From contig JALVHV010000066.1 of assembly GCA_027028845.1 (NCBI GenBank), positions 1 through 34,698 of the forward strand: a DNA stretch of 34,698 nt, read 5' to 3'. The notes below the pieces were generated by a model, which was not told the origin of the DNA, did no database searches, and saw nothing but the letters and a program-made list of their open reading frames with translations. The stretch is from Pyrodictiaceae archaeon (GTDB lineage: Archaea; Thermoproteota; Thermoprotei_A; Sulfolobales; Pyrodictiaceae). Of the stretch, positions 8,754-19,800 are shown one piece after another. The position numbers were made by a program, and so were the translations under genes. Every line of letters begins with the position of its first letter. The stretch's first letter is position 1.

Positions 8754-9614
8754 CTACCTTGACCATATAGCTGTAGGGGGCTTTATGTTCATTTTCTCGT
8801 AGAGTGCTGATATTACTGCTAAGGCGATAATGACTACCAGATAGGGTGTTACATCTGCTATGGAACTGGGTATCCCAACTGTCTCTAAGAGGGGCCTCAT
8901 CGCATAAAGGAGCCCCACTAGATAAGATGCAACGACAACGCCCAGAGGGTGCCAGTACCCTAGAATAACTATACCTAAGCTCATCCACCCCCATCCTAGC
9001 AGCGACATAGATACCCATCGCGAACCTAGGGGCCCGGTAAAGAATAGGTATGAGCCAGCAAGACCGACAAGCGCTCCATTAATTATTAGTGCAGCTATCC
9101 TCGTAAGCGTGACCGGCACTCCAAGCGCTCGAGCTGTTGCCGCGTTTTCACCAAGGCTTCGGACCACATAGCCTAGCCATGAACGGAAAAGCACAAGATA
9201 TAGAACAATAGGTAAGACTAGGAGAGCACTAACGACAATTGAGTCATCGGCTAATATCCCTATGCTCGGCGTTACTGCTCCGCCGGTCGCCCTGCCTATT
9301 ACATCTCCCAGCCCAATACCAAGGAATACTATAGAGAGCCCGGTAACGGCTTGATCAGCGCCAAGAGTTATTACGAAGAACCCATATAATAGAGCAAGGA
9401 CTATCGAGGAAACAATACCGGCTAGTAGGCCATAGATGGGTGAGCCAGTGTGAAGCGATATTATTGCCGTAACGCCAGCGCTGAGATATATCATTCCCTC
9501 TAGGCCCAGGTTGAAGAGCCCGGCTCTCTCTAGGAATAATTCCCCTTGTGCCGCGAGTGCATACACAGTCGCGTAAGGCAGAGCCTGGCTTAATAAGGCA
9601 GCAATGTTGACCAC
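8754..9614 (-). CDS. ABC transporter permease, nucleoside/simple sugar type (BPD_transp_2 family)
   Basis: Multi-TM protein with ERAGLFNLGLEGMIYLSAG and ENAATARALGVPV motifs. Confidence 0.85.
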   Translation of the reverse strand: MVNIAALLSQALPYATVYALAAQGELFLERAGLFNLGLEGMIYLSAGVTAIISLHTGSPIYGLLAGIVSSIVLALLYGFFVITLGADQAVTGLSIVFLGIGLGDVIGRATGGAVTPSIGILADDSIVVSALLVLPIVLYLVLFRSWLGYVVRSLGENAATARALGVPVTLTRIAALIINGALVGLAGSYLFFTGPLGSRWVSMSLLGWGWMSLGIVILGYWHPLGVVVASYLVGLLYAMRPLLETVGIPSSIADVTPYLVVIIALAVISALYEKMNIKPPTAIWSR

Positions 9615-10621
9615 TATTTCTCACCACGTCTTATAGAGAGCGTTGTGAACGCGAGCACTGAGAGCACAATTATGGCTTCAAGTGCGAGGACGAAACTATC
9701 ACTAACTCCATATAATTGAAGGGTAGAGCGCATAGAGTACAATACAGCTATAAGGAGACTCGCTGCTAGCGCCCCTAGAGGCCTTAGGCCACCAAGCCAT
9801 GCCGCAAGTATACCCATGTACCCATACCCCCAGCCCCCTAGACCAACACTCCTAAGCTGACGCAATAATTGGAGGAGAAGAACGCCGCCACCAATACCTG
9901 CTACAAAACCCTGTATTAACGCTACTATTATGATTGTTGACGCAATGCCTACTCCATATGTCTGTGCTGCTTTACGTGCAAGCCTTACAGAGTCTATCGC
10001 GACACCATATTTAGTAAAGACTATGAAAAGCTCCAGAAGGAGACCCGCTATAACCACGACAAGTACTGCAACGGATAAACCGATACCCATATTGGCTGGT
10101 AATGGCGCTGTACGCGTATAGCCTCCCTGCTGCCAAGGCCCCGCAACTAAGTAGTTAACAATACCTATGGCGATATAGTTTAACATGAGGCTTGAAAGTA
10201 TCTCGTTTACTCCAAGCCCTACACGCAGGCCACCAACAAGGCCACCGTAGAGAGCACCGACTAAGCCAGCAAAGAGGATAGCGACCATAATGGCGGCGAT
10301 GCTGCCATGTTCTATCACGTAGTAGAGCAGCCAATAGGCAGCAACTGCTCCGAGCATTACTTGGCCTTCAGCCCCTATGGTTATGAAGCCTGCTCTGTAC
10401 GCAAGGGCTAAACTTGACGCGGATGCAGCGATAGGTACAAAGTATGGTAAGGCGGATATCCATGTATCCTTGCTCATTAGGCTTGAAAGGAGTATTTTCG
10501 AGAATCCTAGGGCGCCTAGGCTCGTAAAAGCCCCAAGTGCCATAGAGACAAGTACTGAGAACAAGAGACCTAGTACAAGACCTATTGCCCCGTATACTAG
10601 GCCACGTAGCCTAGCATTCAT
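9614..10621 (-). CDS. ABC transporter permease, nucleoside/simple sugar type (BPD_transp_2 family)
   Basis: Multi-TM protein with YRAGFITIGAEGQVMLGAV and LGVNEILSSLMLNYIA motifs; start/stop overlaps the next permease. Confidence 0.85.
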   Translation of the reverse strand: MNARLRGLVYGAIGLVLGLLFSVLVSMALGAFTSLGALGFSKILLSSLMSKDTWISALPYFVPIAASASSLALAYRAGFITIGAEGQVMLGAVAAYWLLYYVIEHGSIAAIMVAILFAGLVGALYGGLVGGLRVGLGVNEILSSLMLNYIAIGIVNYLVAGPWQQGGYTRTAPLPANMGIGLSVAVLVVVIAGLLLELFIVFTKYGVAIDSVRLARKAAQTYGVGIASTIIIVALIQGFVAGIGGGVLLLQLLRQLRSVGLGGWGYGYMGILAAWLGGLRPLGALAASLLIAVLYSMRSTLQLYGVSDSFVLALEAIIVLSVLAFTTLSIRRGEK

Positions 10622-10624
10622 GGT

Positions 10625-12166
10625 CTAGGACACCGTCATGGCCTCAGCTATCTTATCTATATTAAACGGTCTATGAGCCTCGTAGACCATACGTCCCTTC
10701 GACATAACAACTATTCTATCCGATACCTCTACGAGCTCGTCGAGGTCCTCCGAAATGAGCAAGATACCTGCACCACGAGCCGCCTCTTTTAGCAATAAGT
10801 CTCTGATCTTCTCGGCAGCCTCGACGTCAAGACCACTTGTAGGATTCATGGCGAGAAGCAAGCATGGCGCCTTATAGAGTTCTCTACCCACTATAAAGCG
10901 CTGCATATTGCCACCGCTTAGGGACTCTGCGTTAGTATCAGGCCCCGGCGCCTTGACCTCTAGTGACCTAATAATGTCTCTAGCTATTTTGCGTGCAGCA
11001 CGCCAATCAACTATTGAGAAACGAATAGGTGCTTTAGGGGAAGAGTAAAGACCTAGAACCGTGTTGAATACAAGCGATTTACCGGGCACGAGCGCCCAGC
11101 CCAAGCGATCCTCGGGGATAATACCTACTCCCAGACGCCCCCTTGCACTACTACCCTGGGAAGTGACCTCAACACCACATATACTTATCATACCCCTACT
11201 CGGCTTCCTAATACCGATGAGTGCCTCAAAGAACTCTCTCTGACCATTTCCAGCTATACCCGCAACACCTAGAACCTCTGCGCTGCGAAGCTCAAGGCTG
11301 GCACCGCGAACAGAGAACTCGCCATGAGGGCCACGAACCCATAGGTCATTAACTCTAAGCACTATGTCCTTACGTACTCCACGCGGCAATGAGCGCCGAC
11401 GCTTAACTATCTCTGTTAGCCTTTTTATACGCTCCTCGCCAAACATATAGCTAAGCAACTGATCAACACGTGCATCCTTTCTAGAAACTATGGCAACTAG
11501 CCTACCTCTCCTCATAACAGCTATACGCTCAGCAACCCTTAGTGCCTCACTTAGCCTATGTGTTATGAATACAACTCCCCTACCTTCGTTAGCAAGTTGC
11601 TTTGTCAGAGATAGTAACTTATCAACCTCTATTGGAGAAAGATGCGTGGTGGGCTCATCAAGCAACACTATGCTTGCATCAATTAGCAAGGCTTTAAGAA
11701 TCTCGACCTTTTGTCTTTCACCGAAGGACAAGCTCCAAACATAGGCACTAGGGTTAATAGATAATCCATACTTCTTCTCCAGTTCCTCTAGCTGCCTTCT
11801 CACTAAGCGAATACCATGCCTCTTACCTGCTAAGCGAGAAACCAGCACAAGGTTCTCCAAGACAGTGAAATTGTCTATAAGCATAGGGTTCTGCGGTACT
11901 AATGCTATCCCTTTCCTCATAGCATCTCTTGGACTATTAAATACAACAGGCTCTCCTCTAACAAGTATCTGGCCCTCTGTGGGCTTTATTAAACCAGCAG
12001 CGATGCTTACAAGGGTGGTCTTTCCAGCACCATTCTCGCCAAGAAGTGCTAGAACCTCTCCTGGGTAAATATCGAGACTAACATCTTTATTAGCTACAAC
12101 ACCGCCCGGATATATTTTAGTAATATTCCTTAGCGATAAGAGGGGTCTCTTATCGCCATTATTCAC
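10625..12166 (-). CDS. Duplicated-domain ABC transporter ATP-binding protein, nucleoside/simple sugar type
   Basis: Walker A GENGAGKTTL, signature LSFGERQKVEILKAL, Walker B IVLLDEPT; degenerate second domain (GIAGNGQREFFEAL, LSGGNMQRFIVGREL). Confidence 0.92.
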   Translation of the reverse strand: MNNGDKRPLLSLRNITKIYPGGVVANKDVSLDIYPGEVLALLGENGAGKTTLVSIAAGLIKPTEGQILVRGEPVVFNSPRDAMRKGIALVPQNPMLIDNFTVLENLVLVSRLAGKRHGIRLVRRQLEELEKKYGLSINPSAYVWSLSFGERQKVEILKALLIDASIVLLDEPTTHLSPIEVDKLLSLTKQLANEGRGVVFITHRLSEALRVAERIAVMRRGRLVAIVSRKDARVDQLLSYMFGEERIKRLTEIVKRRRSLPRGVRKDIVLRVNDLWVRGPHGEFSVRGASLELRSAEVLGVAGIAGNGQREFFEALIGIRKPSRGMISICGVEVTSQGSSARGRLGVGIIPEDRLGWALVPGKSLVFNTVLGLYSSPKAPIRFSIVDWRAARKIARDIIRSLEVKAPGPDTNAESLSGGNMQRFIVGRELYKAPCLLLAMNPTSGLDVEAAEKIRDLLLKEAARGAGILLISEDLDELVEVSDRIVVMSKGRMVYEAHRPFNIDKIAEAMTVS

Positions 12167-12280
12167 CAGTTATTCCCTCTTATCTGGCCCCGATTAACCG
12201 TCACTAATGCACTATTGACTCCCTTGACGAGATTAAGAATCCGGTATTTTTGGAAGAAAGACCCAAGGAAGTGATACTCA

Positions 12281-12523
12281 TTATTGGTTCTTATACCCTA
12301 TCTCGCCGAGAAACTTCCTCAATGCTTCAACGTTCCATTCCCACTTGGTTTTTCTCCTCTTATCTATGCGTATTCCTAGTCGACGAGCCTCCTCGATGCT
12401 GAGTCCTGCCTCCCTTATCTCCGGGATACTAAATCCTCTCCCTATGCGTAGCCCTGGGTCGGTGCCGCCATAGCGGAGGAGGCGTGGTTTCTTTACTATT
12501 GGCTTTGGTGCTTCTCCGCTCAT
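12281..12523 (-). CDS. rpl13e: Ribosomal protein L13e (crenarchaeal form)
   Basis: [52 protein letters not shown]. Confidence 0.85.
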   Translation of the reverse strand: MSGEAPKPIVKKPRLLRYGGTDPGLRIGRGFSIPEIREAGLSIEEARRLGIRIDKRRKTKWEWNVEALRKFLGEIGYKNQ

Positions 12524-12651
12524 AATAGGGCACCCGTGCAGAGCACACTATGGTTCGAGTAGTTTAAGACCTTTCGTTACATTTCACGAAGCTACTCAGT
12601 TCTTATCGCCGGATAGAAAATAGGCATAATACTTAGTAAAACAAAAATGAC

Positions 12652-13197
12652 CTAGGTCTTTTCCCTAGCCCTGTTCTGTGAAAGTAGAGGAGATGCCGAG
12701 TCCTCTTTACGGACACGTAGAACGAGGCTAGTAACCGTCCTCTTTATATATGGTACTTTGTTCACTCTTTTCACGAACTCATCAAGCTCTTTTACGTCGC
12801 GGAATCTGGCAACAACCGCTACATCATAATCGCCAGTTATATCGTATACAGCTATAACATTAGGCTCTGAAGCGAGTAGCTCCTCTGCATCCGTTATTCT
12901 CTCTCCATCGACTTGCAGCAACATGAGCGCTGTAATGCTATAACCTAGTGCATCGTAATCAGGTATTATGGTGAAGCGCTTAATAGCTCCCATTCCTATG
13001 AGTTTTTGCAGCCTCATATGCACGGTTGAGACTGCGAGACCTAGCTCCCGGGATATTTCACGAATGCTCATTCTCGCATTAGATGCAAGTAGCTGCATAA
13101 TCTTTACATCAATATCGTCAAGTCCCTTGGCACGGCCCATGTCGCTGACTCCGAATAGCTGGGACTCAGCAACGACGTGCTTAAAATGTCTCTCCAA
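12652..13197 (-). CDS. Lrp/AsnC family transcriptional regulator
   Basis: DIDVKIMQLLASNARMSIREISRELGLAVSTVHMRLQKLIGMGAIKRFTIIPDYDALGY plus RAM domain. The start may be the internal MGRAKGLDD (~13137). Confidence 0.92.
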   Translation of the reverse strand: MERHFKHVVAESQLFGVSDMGRAKGLDDIDVKIMQLLASNARMSIREISRELGLAVSTVHMRLQKLIGMGAIKRFTIIPDYDALGYSITALMLLQVDGERITDAEELLASEPNVIAVYDITGDYDVAVVARFRDVKELDEFVKRVNKVPYIKRTVTSLVLRVRKEDSASPLLSQNRAREKT

Positions 13198-13342
13198 ATT
13201 AGCTTCAACGACTAATACGTGTGGTAACTACATCACTGCACGCAGAGGGATTAGAAATAAAAAGGCACGACACAACCTTCCTAGTAGCTGATTGGATGAA
13301 CACGAGTCCACGTGCGCTTGCCTAGAGGTGAACAAATAGACC

Positions 13343-13633
13343 TTGAGTAGACTACGTCGACTTGTCCTTGATGTGTTAAAGCCCTTAAAGGAGCCCTCAA
13401 TAGTTGATGTCGCTCTCGAGCTTAGCAAGCTCCCTGGCATAGACTCTGTCAATATAACCGTTAACGAGGTTGATGTAGAGACTCTCAGCCTAACTGTGGT
13501 AATAGAGGGCGAAAGCATAGACTTCGATTCTGTAAAAAGAGTACTGGAGGAAGTAGGAGCAGCTATTCACAGCATAGACCAGGTCGTTGCAGGGAAGAAA
13601 ATAGTTGAAGTACCTCCGCGCCCAGCAGAGTAG
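13343..13633 (+). CDS. DUF211 family protein
   Basis: [83 protein letters not shown] start. Confidence 0.8.
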   Translation: MSRLRRLVLDVLKPLKEPSIVDVALELSKLPGIDSVNITVNEVDVETLSLTVVIEGESIDFDSVKRVLEEVGAAIHSIDQVVAGKKIVEVPPRPAE

Positions 13634-13647
13634 AGCGGCGAGGAGCA

Positions 13648-13983
13648 ATGACTAACCAGTATATCTCGATAGATGACTTTGCTAAAATCGATCTAAGAGT
13701 GGGAAAAATAATCGAGGCTGAGCACATCCCTGGAACAAAACTACTAAAACTGGTAGTTGATCTCGGCAGCGAGAGAAGGCAGATTATATCCGGTATAGCT
13801 GACTACTATAAACCAGAGGATATAATCGGTAAAAAAGTCGTTGTAGTTGCTAACTTGAAACCAAAAAAGATTAGAGGATATCTAAGCGAGGGAATGATCC
13901 TAGCAGCTGGCTGCGAAAAGGGGCAACGCCCTGTTATTGTAACTGTTGGTGACGAAGCAGAACCTGGGTGGAGAGTCTGCTAG
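13648..13983 (+). CDS. metG: tRNA-binding (OB-fold) domain protein, methionyl-tRNA synthetase beta-like
   Basis: [77 protein letters not shown]. Confidence 0.85.
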   Translation: MTNQYISIDDFAKIDLRVGKIIEAEHIPGTKLLKLVVDLGSERRQIISGIADYYKPEDIIGKKVVVVANLKPKKIRGYLSEGMILAAGCEKGQRPVIVTVGDEAEPGWRVC

Positions 13984-14395
13984 TGTCTATTCATCCTAAG
14001 AGAAGGATGCAGGAATTCGCACTAATAGCTCTTTAATGCTGACTAGGGACTACATAGCTTACCTAAAAGGATTCTCTGGTTTTATTAAATAGTATTCCTG
14101 GCACTAGGTTTTTGTGATAACTTTATGGCCTCTTTTAGCCTTTATAGATATAGGATTTATTACCCGGTTTTTCGTAATCGTGATAGCCCAACGAGCGAAG
14201 TAAAGTACCCATTTCTTCTCAATACACGGGTAAAAGCAGAGCCGATGGCACGAAAGAAGCTGGCAATAGTGGCTACGTGTCTACTCTTTGTTAATAAGGG
14301 ACTCTTGAGAAAAATAGCGAGAAGATGATGGACGCGTAACGCTACTAGCCTGTTCCCGAGAGAGCCAGCACTGAGCTTATGGTAAAATAGCTAGC

Positions 14396-14641
14396 ATGAT
14401 TAGAAGCGTTAAGCCTTCATTGTCCAAGGTCTATAGTATTGATGAAAAGCCTGCATTGCTTTACCCTACATGTCTCTTTGAACGAGGCAGAGTACGGTAC
14501 ATCCTATGTGAAAGAGTTCCTCGGAAACACTACGTCGTAGTAGATGGTAAGGAGCTGAGAGAAGGCCCTAATGCCGTGAGAGTTTCCAGGTACTTGTATA
14601 TAGTAGACGATGTTATTAGGGAGAAAAATAGAGTTGCTTAA
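14396..14641 (+). CDS. Small hypothetical protein; may extend to 14705 if a frameshift at 14624-14628 is real
   Basis: 81-aa ORF MIRSVKPSLSKVYSIDEKPALLYP...YIVDDVIREKNRVA. Confidence 0.45.
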   Translation: MIRSVKPSLSKVYSIDEKPALLYPTCLFERGRVRYILCERVPRKHYVVVDGKELREGPNAVRVSRYLYIVDDVIREKNRVA

Positions 14642-14752
14642 GCATATCGAGAGACGTAGCCTAGAGTATAAGCAGGCTAAGAGACTCTTGTCAGAGAAGC
14701 GCTAACCTCATTAACATTTCTCCATATCTGTTCTCTCATCCTGGGACTGTTT

Positions 14753-15874
14753 TTGGGGACAATCTGTCTCCTAGGATTTGGCCGCATAGGCGAGATGACT
14801 GCGCAATTTCTGCGAGAAAGCGGGTTAGCACCAGTAGTATTTGATGCATCAGGTGAACGGGTTAGGAGAGCTGAGCGCCTAGGCTTTGAAGCCCACCTCG
14901 CAGATGTGAGTGAATCCTCTGCGGCCGAGAGGGTCGCCGCCGAGTGTGATATAGTAGCAACAGCGCTACCAAGTAATGTCGCTGAGAAGGTGCTCTTGAA
15001 CCTAATTAGTGCAAACATACCAGCGATAGTTGATGTATCTTATTTGCGCGATCCACTGCTCTTCAAAGAAAAAGCCGTAGAGGCAAGGGTCAAGCTTTTT
15101 GTCGATGCAGGGCTCGCACCCGGCTTATCAAATATGCTAGCTACGAGGGCATGCGAGCAAATGGATAAGTGCAATAGCGTTGAGATCTATGTTGGCGGTA
15201 TAGAGGAGAAACAGACAACACCTCTGGGCCTTGTAGCTTCTTGGTCTATAAGCGATCTCTTCGAGGAGTATACGAGAAAAGCTAGGGCGAGACTTCTAGG
15301 TCGAAACGTCCTCCTAGACCCGATAAATGATATGAAGAGAGTAACTCTTCCGGGGCTTGGAGAGTTTGAGGCACTGCCAACAGACGGGCTAAGAACACTT
15401 CTGTCGACACTACGAGACGTTGACAACCTTGTCGAGTATACGCTGCGCTACATAGGGCATGTAGCGGTTATAAAAATGCTTAGAGAAATGGGGCTCCTTG
15501 ATACTCGTAGTTATGTTGTTGGGGGCTGCGCTGTATCACCTCGAGACTTCTTTGTAAAAATGTTGGAGGAAAGACTGCCGAAGAGAAATGACCGCGTTAT
15601 ACTCTATGTTAGGACCCAAGGCACTAAATCCGACAAGTACGTAACCATCGAGTATATTCTCGACGAGAACCAGAGGCGACTGGGCATAGAGAAACCAGTC
15701 CTAGCCTACCTGACTGGGCTCGTGCATGCATGGTTCGTCATTCAAGCCTCAAAGGGAGCAGGTCATATAGGCCTAAATGCTCCCGAGGAGCTTGCCGAGA
15801 ATCTCAATGATCTCCTTAGATTCCTTGAGGCGCGGAACGTGCTCTTACAGAGAAGACAATGTCTTATACAATAG
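14753..15874 (+). CDS. Saccharopine dehydrogenase/lysine dehydrogenase-like oxidoreductase
   Basis: Rossmann GTICLLGFGRIGEMTAQFL; VDVSYLRDP, DAGLAPGLSNMLA, LPGLGEFEALPTDGLRTL; TTG start. Confidence 0.85.
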   Translation: MGTICLLGFGRIGEMTAQFLRESGLAPVVFDASGERVRRAERLGFEAHLADVSESSAAERVAAECDIVATALPSNVAEKVLLNLISANIPAIVDVSYLRDPLLFKEKAVEARVKLFVDAGLAPGLSNMLATRACEQMDKCNSVEIYVGGIEEKQTTPLGLVASWSISDLFEEYTRKARARLLGRNVLLDPINDMKRVTLPGLGEFEALPTDGLRTLLSTLRDVDNLVEYTLRYIGHVAVIKMLREMGLLDTRSYVVGGCAVSPRDFFVKMLEERLPKRNDRVILYVRTQGTKSDKYVTIEYILDENQRRLGIEKPVLAYLTGLVHAWFVIQASKGAGHIGLNAPEELAENLNDLLRFLEARNVLLQRRQCLIQ

Positions 15875-16063
15875 GTTATTGAGCGAGGAAACATAAAGAA
15901 GGGGTAGCATAGAGCCTTTTGATACTGGGCTATGAGGACTGGTATTACCATTGAGTGGTGATAGAGCCCTTCCGCTACCGAGCCCTGGCTGTGAAGACGG
16001 ATTATCGGGCAGATACGGGATGAAGAATGTACCCTCTGGCTGAGCCAAGGGTGTAGCTAGTAC

Positions 16064-16789
16064 ATGAGGAAGCCTCTAGTGATTCTTGACAACGTTTTCA
16101 AGATATATGATACTGGTAAGGTTAGGACCTATGGTTTGAGGGGTTTAAGTCTAACCATATATGAGGGAGACTTTGTCGCGATAATGGGGCCTAGTGGTTC
16201 TGGTAAAACAACTCTCCTCAACATGATAGGGCTTCTTGATAAACCGAGTAGTGGAAGAATAGTGCTTGCGGGAAAGGATGTCTCTAGGCTAGCTGATAAA
16301 GAGGCTGCACGGCTCAGAAACCGTCTAATTGGGTTTGTTTTCCAGCAGTTTAATCTAATAAATAGGCTAACCGTTTTCGAGAACATAGAGCTACCGCTTA
16401 TCCCGCGTGGTATTCCTCGCAAGAAAAGAAGAAAGCTCGTAGTGAATGCCTTGCTAAGTGTTGGTGGGGATTTATCATGGCTTCCTAAGAAGCCTCTCGA
16501 GCTTAGTGGTGGGCAACAACAACGTGTAGCAATTGCAAGAGCAATAGTGGGCTCACCGCGCCTCATACTAGCTGATGAGCCCACCGGGGCTCTTGACCGC
16601 AAGAGTGCTAGAGTCGTTGTCGAGACCTTTGTGAAGCTGAACAAGGCGGGTAATACAATAGTGGTTGTAACACATGACCCGGAAATAGCCAACTGTACCA
16701 ACACTATATACCAGATAAGAGATGGCATCATAGTAGCGAGAAACGAGCCTGATCCGGAAAAGTGCATACTTCGTACAGTTGCGCCATAA
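16064..16789 (+). CDS. ABC transporter ATP-binding protein, LolD/MacB (MJ0796-like) type
   Basis: Walker A GPSGSGKTTLLN, LSGGQQQRVAIARAI signature, LILADEPTGALD Walker B. Confidence 0.95.
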   Translation: MRKPLVILDNVFKIYDTGKVRTYGLRGLSLTIYEGDFVAIMGPSGSGKTTLLNMIGLLDKPSSGRIVLAGKDVSRLADKEAARLRNRLIGFVFQQFNLINRLTVFENIELPLIPRGIPRKKRRKLVVNALLSVGGDLSWLPKKPLELSGGQQQRVAIARAIVGSPRLILADEPTGALDRKSARVVVETFVKLNKAGNTIVVVTHDPEIANCTNTIYQIRDGIIVARNEPDPEKCILRTVAP

Positions 16790-16839
16790 TTGACTCCTCA
16801 ACACTAAAATAAGAAAGAAGCTGTAACTACACCCTCCTC

Positions 16840-19800
16840 TTGGGCAATACAATGCAGCCAAGGAGTAGAGGTATCGTAGTACTTTTAGGCGTGGCGAGTA
16901 TGGTCTTTATCCTATTGTACTCGGTGCATATAGCAGCTGCGTACACGGCGCCTCGGTGGAAATGGGTATACATACCGACGTGCGGAGAGAATAAGACCGA
17001 GATAGGTGTACGCTCATATATAACTCCGTTGCCTTATCCCGGGACAATGAATAATCAATTAATCATAGAGTTCCTAAACCCCGATAACGCTCAGTACAAC
17101 ATAACGCTTCGCATATATCTTCCTCTAGGCTGGTTGCCGAGAACAACTAATAGAACAATAACCTTAGCACATGGAGTCACGGAGCTAGTTATACCAGGGC
17201 TATATATACCTGAAGACGCCTGGCCAGGTGAATACCAGCTAGGAATAGTCGTGGAACGGGTCTGTAGTCAAGGCTCAACCTGGAGAACCCTATATGTTCC
17301 GGTCACGGTGTACCCGAAGCCGTTTCAAAGAATTAGGCTAGTTAATGCATCATGGAGTGATGGCTACGCTTATCCAGGGCTACACGGAGAGACACTCATA
17401 GTCAAGCTACGAAACAAGGGACCTTTCACAATAGTGAGCTATATAGCTACGATTCATCTCCCCGAGGGCATGTATGTATCGGGAACTAATCTAACAAGTT
17501 ACACGATAAGAAGAACAGGCATTGAAATAAGGCCGGGGGACCTACTAGAGCTCAGAATACCAGTTGATATAGCCACTGACGCGGTACCCGGCACCAAGAC
17601 CATACAGCTCACACTAAACTCAACAATAGAGTATAATGGGGCATTCCTACAGGAAAGCTTCTCAATAAACCTCGATGCACAAATTAGCCAGATCCCATTA
17701 TTATCATACAAGGTAATCGACAAGGGCTGGGCTACCGGGGCTGCATTCCCCGGCGAGAAAGGGGCAGAGATGATTCTTCGGATCATAAACATGGACAAGT
17801 TCACCGCGACGAACGCGTATGTAACAATTAGGTTGCCTAAAGGAATGACAATAAATAATAAATCAATACAATCAATAGTTCTCAATAACATCGCAATAGG
17901 GTACGGAGACGTACTCAACATACAAGCAAGAGTAAACATAGATAACGGCTTAGAACCAGGCACACATTACGCTGCAATCAATGTACTACTATACGGCAAT
18001 GAGCCCAGCGGGGCACGTGGCCTCAGAAGAATAGAGATCAAAGTACCACTACTGGTTTTGCCGAAAACAAGTATTGATCTTAGGCTTATTAGTATCGAAT
18101 GGAGCGATCACTATGCTTACCCTGGTGAAATAAATGCTGAGCTAAGCATCCTTTTGAGGAGCATGACGAAGGCCACCATTAGTAATCTTATCTTTAATTT
18201 GTCTATTCCAGCGCTAAATGTAACAAGAATAATCACACCTAACTTGAGACTTGATTTCGGCGACCTTCTAAGAATAAATGCTCGTCTTACAATACCAGCT
18301 AGCGTTAAGCCTGGGAGCTACCAAGTAATAATATCTGTAAGGGGCATAGTTAATCTAAATAACCAAGAGTACCTGGGCGTCACAAATATACTGAGCAAGT
18401 TAGCAATACATAACCCACCCAATGACTCAATTAAGATTCTTGGGACACGGTGGGAGAACATAGTAATTGGCAACGAGTCTTTTGCAGCTAGGCCCCAAGT
18501 GCTTATAGAGTATTGGGGTAAAGATAGAATTCGTTCACTCATTATAATTGTGACTAATGTTACTAACGCAAAGTTGCGTGGCGGTGTGACGAGCGAAGTA
18601 GTGACCTATAACACTGTTCTAGAGCCGGGAACTGCTGAGTGGATTAATCTGCCAATGCTTAATATAACTGATGCAGAGAAGCCGGTCTCGCTTAGGCTAA
18701 GCATAATTGCAATAGCAACCACGCCATCCGGTGGAACTTATAATCTAACTACAACTCATAATATAGAGCTACCAGTGGCTCTAGAGAAAGACGTGCTTAG
18801 AGTAGCTAGTATAGAGTACGTTACTAAGCACTTGCTTCCAGGGGCCAGGAATGCCGAAATAGCACTAAGGATCGCGAACACGGCTCCAGAGCCTATCTAT
18901 GTACTAGGCATTAAGCCGCTTATACACGGAATAAACGCTAGTATTGCTCAGAATAGCTGTGCTACACCGCTGCCTCCGGGACAAGCATGCACGCTTACGT
19001 TGAGTCTCTCCATACCAAATAGCACCAAGCCAGGCAAGTATAAACTGGGTCTTATGATATGGTATAGCTACCAACAAGACAGCACCGTTAGGACATCGTA
19101 CCAGCTTCTAACCATAGATATAAGCATAGAGGATATTGAGAAATATGAGCCAAGCATACTCATACGAGCCTATTGGTCACCGGCACCAGGCGCTGAGCCT
19201 ATTCCCGTCTTACCAGGAGACACTGCACCACTTCAACTAGTCGTCTACAACATGGGGCCGACTGACGTAAAAGGTCTAGATGTTGAACTAAACGCTAAGA
19301 ATGTTGGTAAGGTGCGCTCAATCAGCCAGCCATGTAGCCTCATACCAGCTGGCTCTAGCTGTACAATAACCGCTTACCTGGAAATTAATGAGAATCTTAG
19401 CCCCGGCACGTATCTCCTAGGAGTCAATGTCTCCTACATATTCAGTGACTACACAGTATACAAGGTCATAAGGAAACAATACAGTATTACTGTACGCGTG
19501 GATAGCGACAAGGATGCAATAAGGATTGTATATCCCTATTGGCTTACCCCGCCCAGGCCTGGTACACGAAGCGCCGAGCTAGCACTATACATAGTAGCTG
19601 ATCCACGCCTTGTAGAAAAGATATCATCACTAAGCATAACACTACCAAGAGCACTATTCAATCCAGAAAACAACACCACCACCGTCATCGCAATGCCAGC
19701 GAGCTCTATGTTTACAAATACTCAGATAAGCCAACTACGCCAAATCGGGGCACAAATACTTCAATCAGTAATGCCTAGGGCGTTAACACTCACTAGCCCC

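Noticed and set aside
14125-14328. 67-aa ORF MASFSLYRYRIYYPVF...
   Set aside because: No motif, no Shine-Dalgarno and low-quality composition; not supported as a gene.
14320-14382. Possible C/D sRNA: AUGAUGG ... CUGA before the 14396 ORF
   Set aside because: The C box has a mismatch, there are no clear D'/C' boxes, and the flanking nucleotides do not form a convincing stem.
15940-16045. GTGATAG / GTGAAGA / CTGA motifs upstream of the ABC ATPase as a C/D sRNA
   Set aside because: Box sequences are degenerate and the spacing does not fit (about 42 nt between the C'-like and D-like boxes).
15845-16048. 67-aa minus-strand ORF before the ABC ATPase
   Set aside because: Overlaps the end of the dehydrogenase gene, no motif; likely spurious.
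16129-16767. 212-aa minus-strand ORF antisense to the ABC ATPase
   Set aside because: Fully antisense to a clear LolD-type ATPase; composition (Ser/Leu/Pro-rich) looks like a frame artefact.
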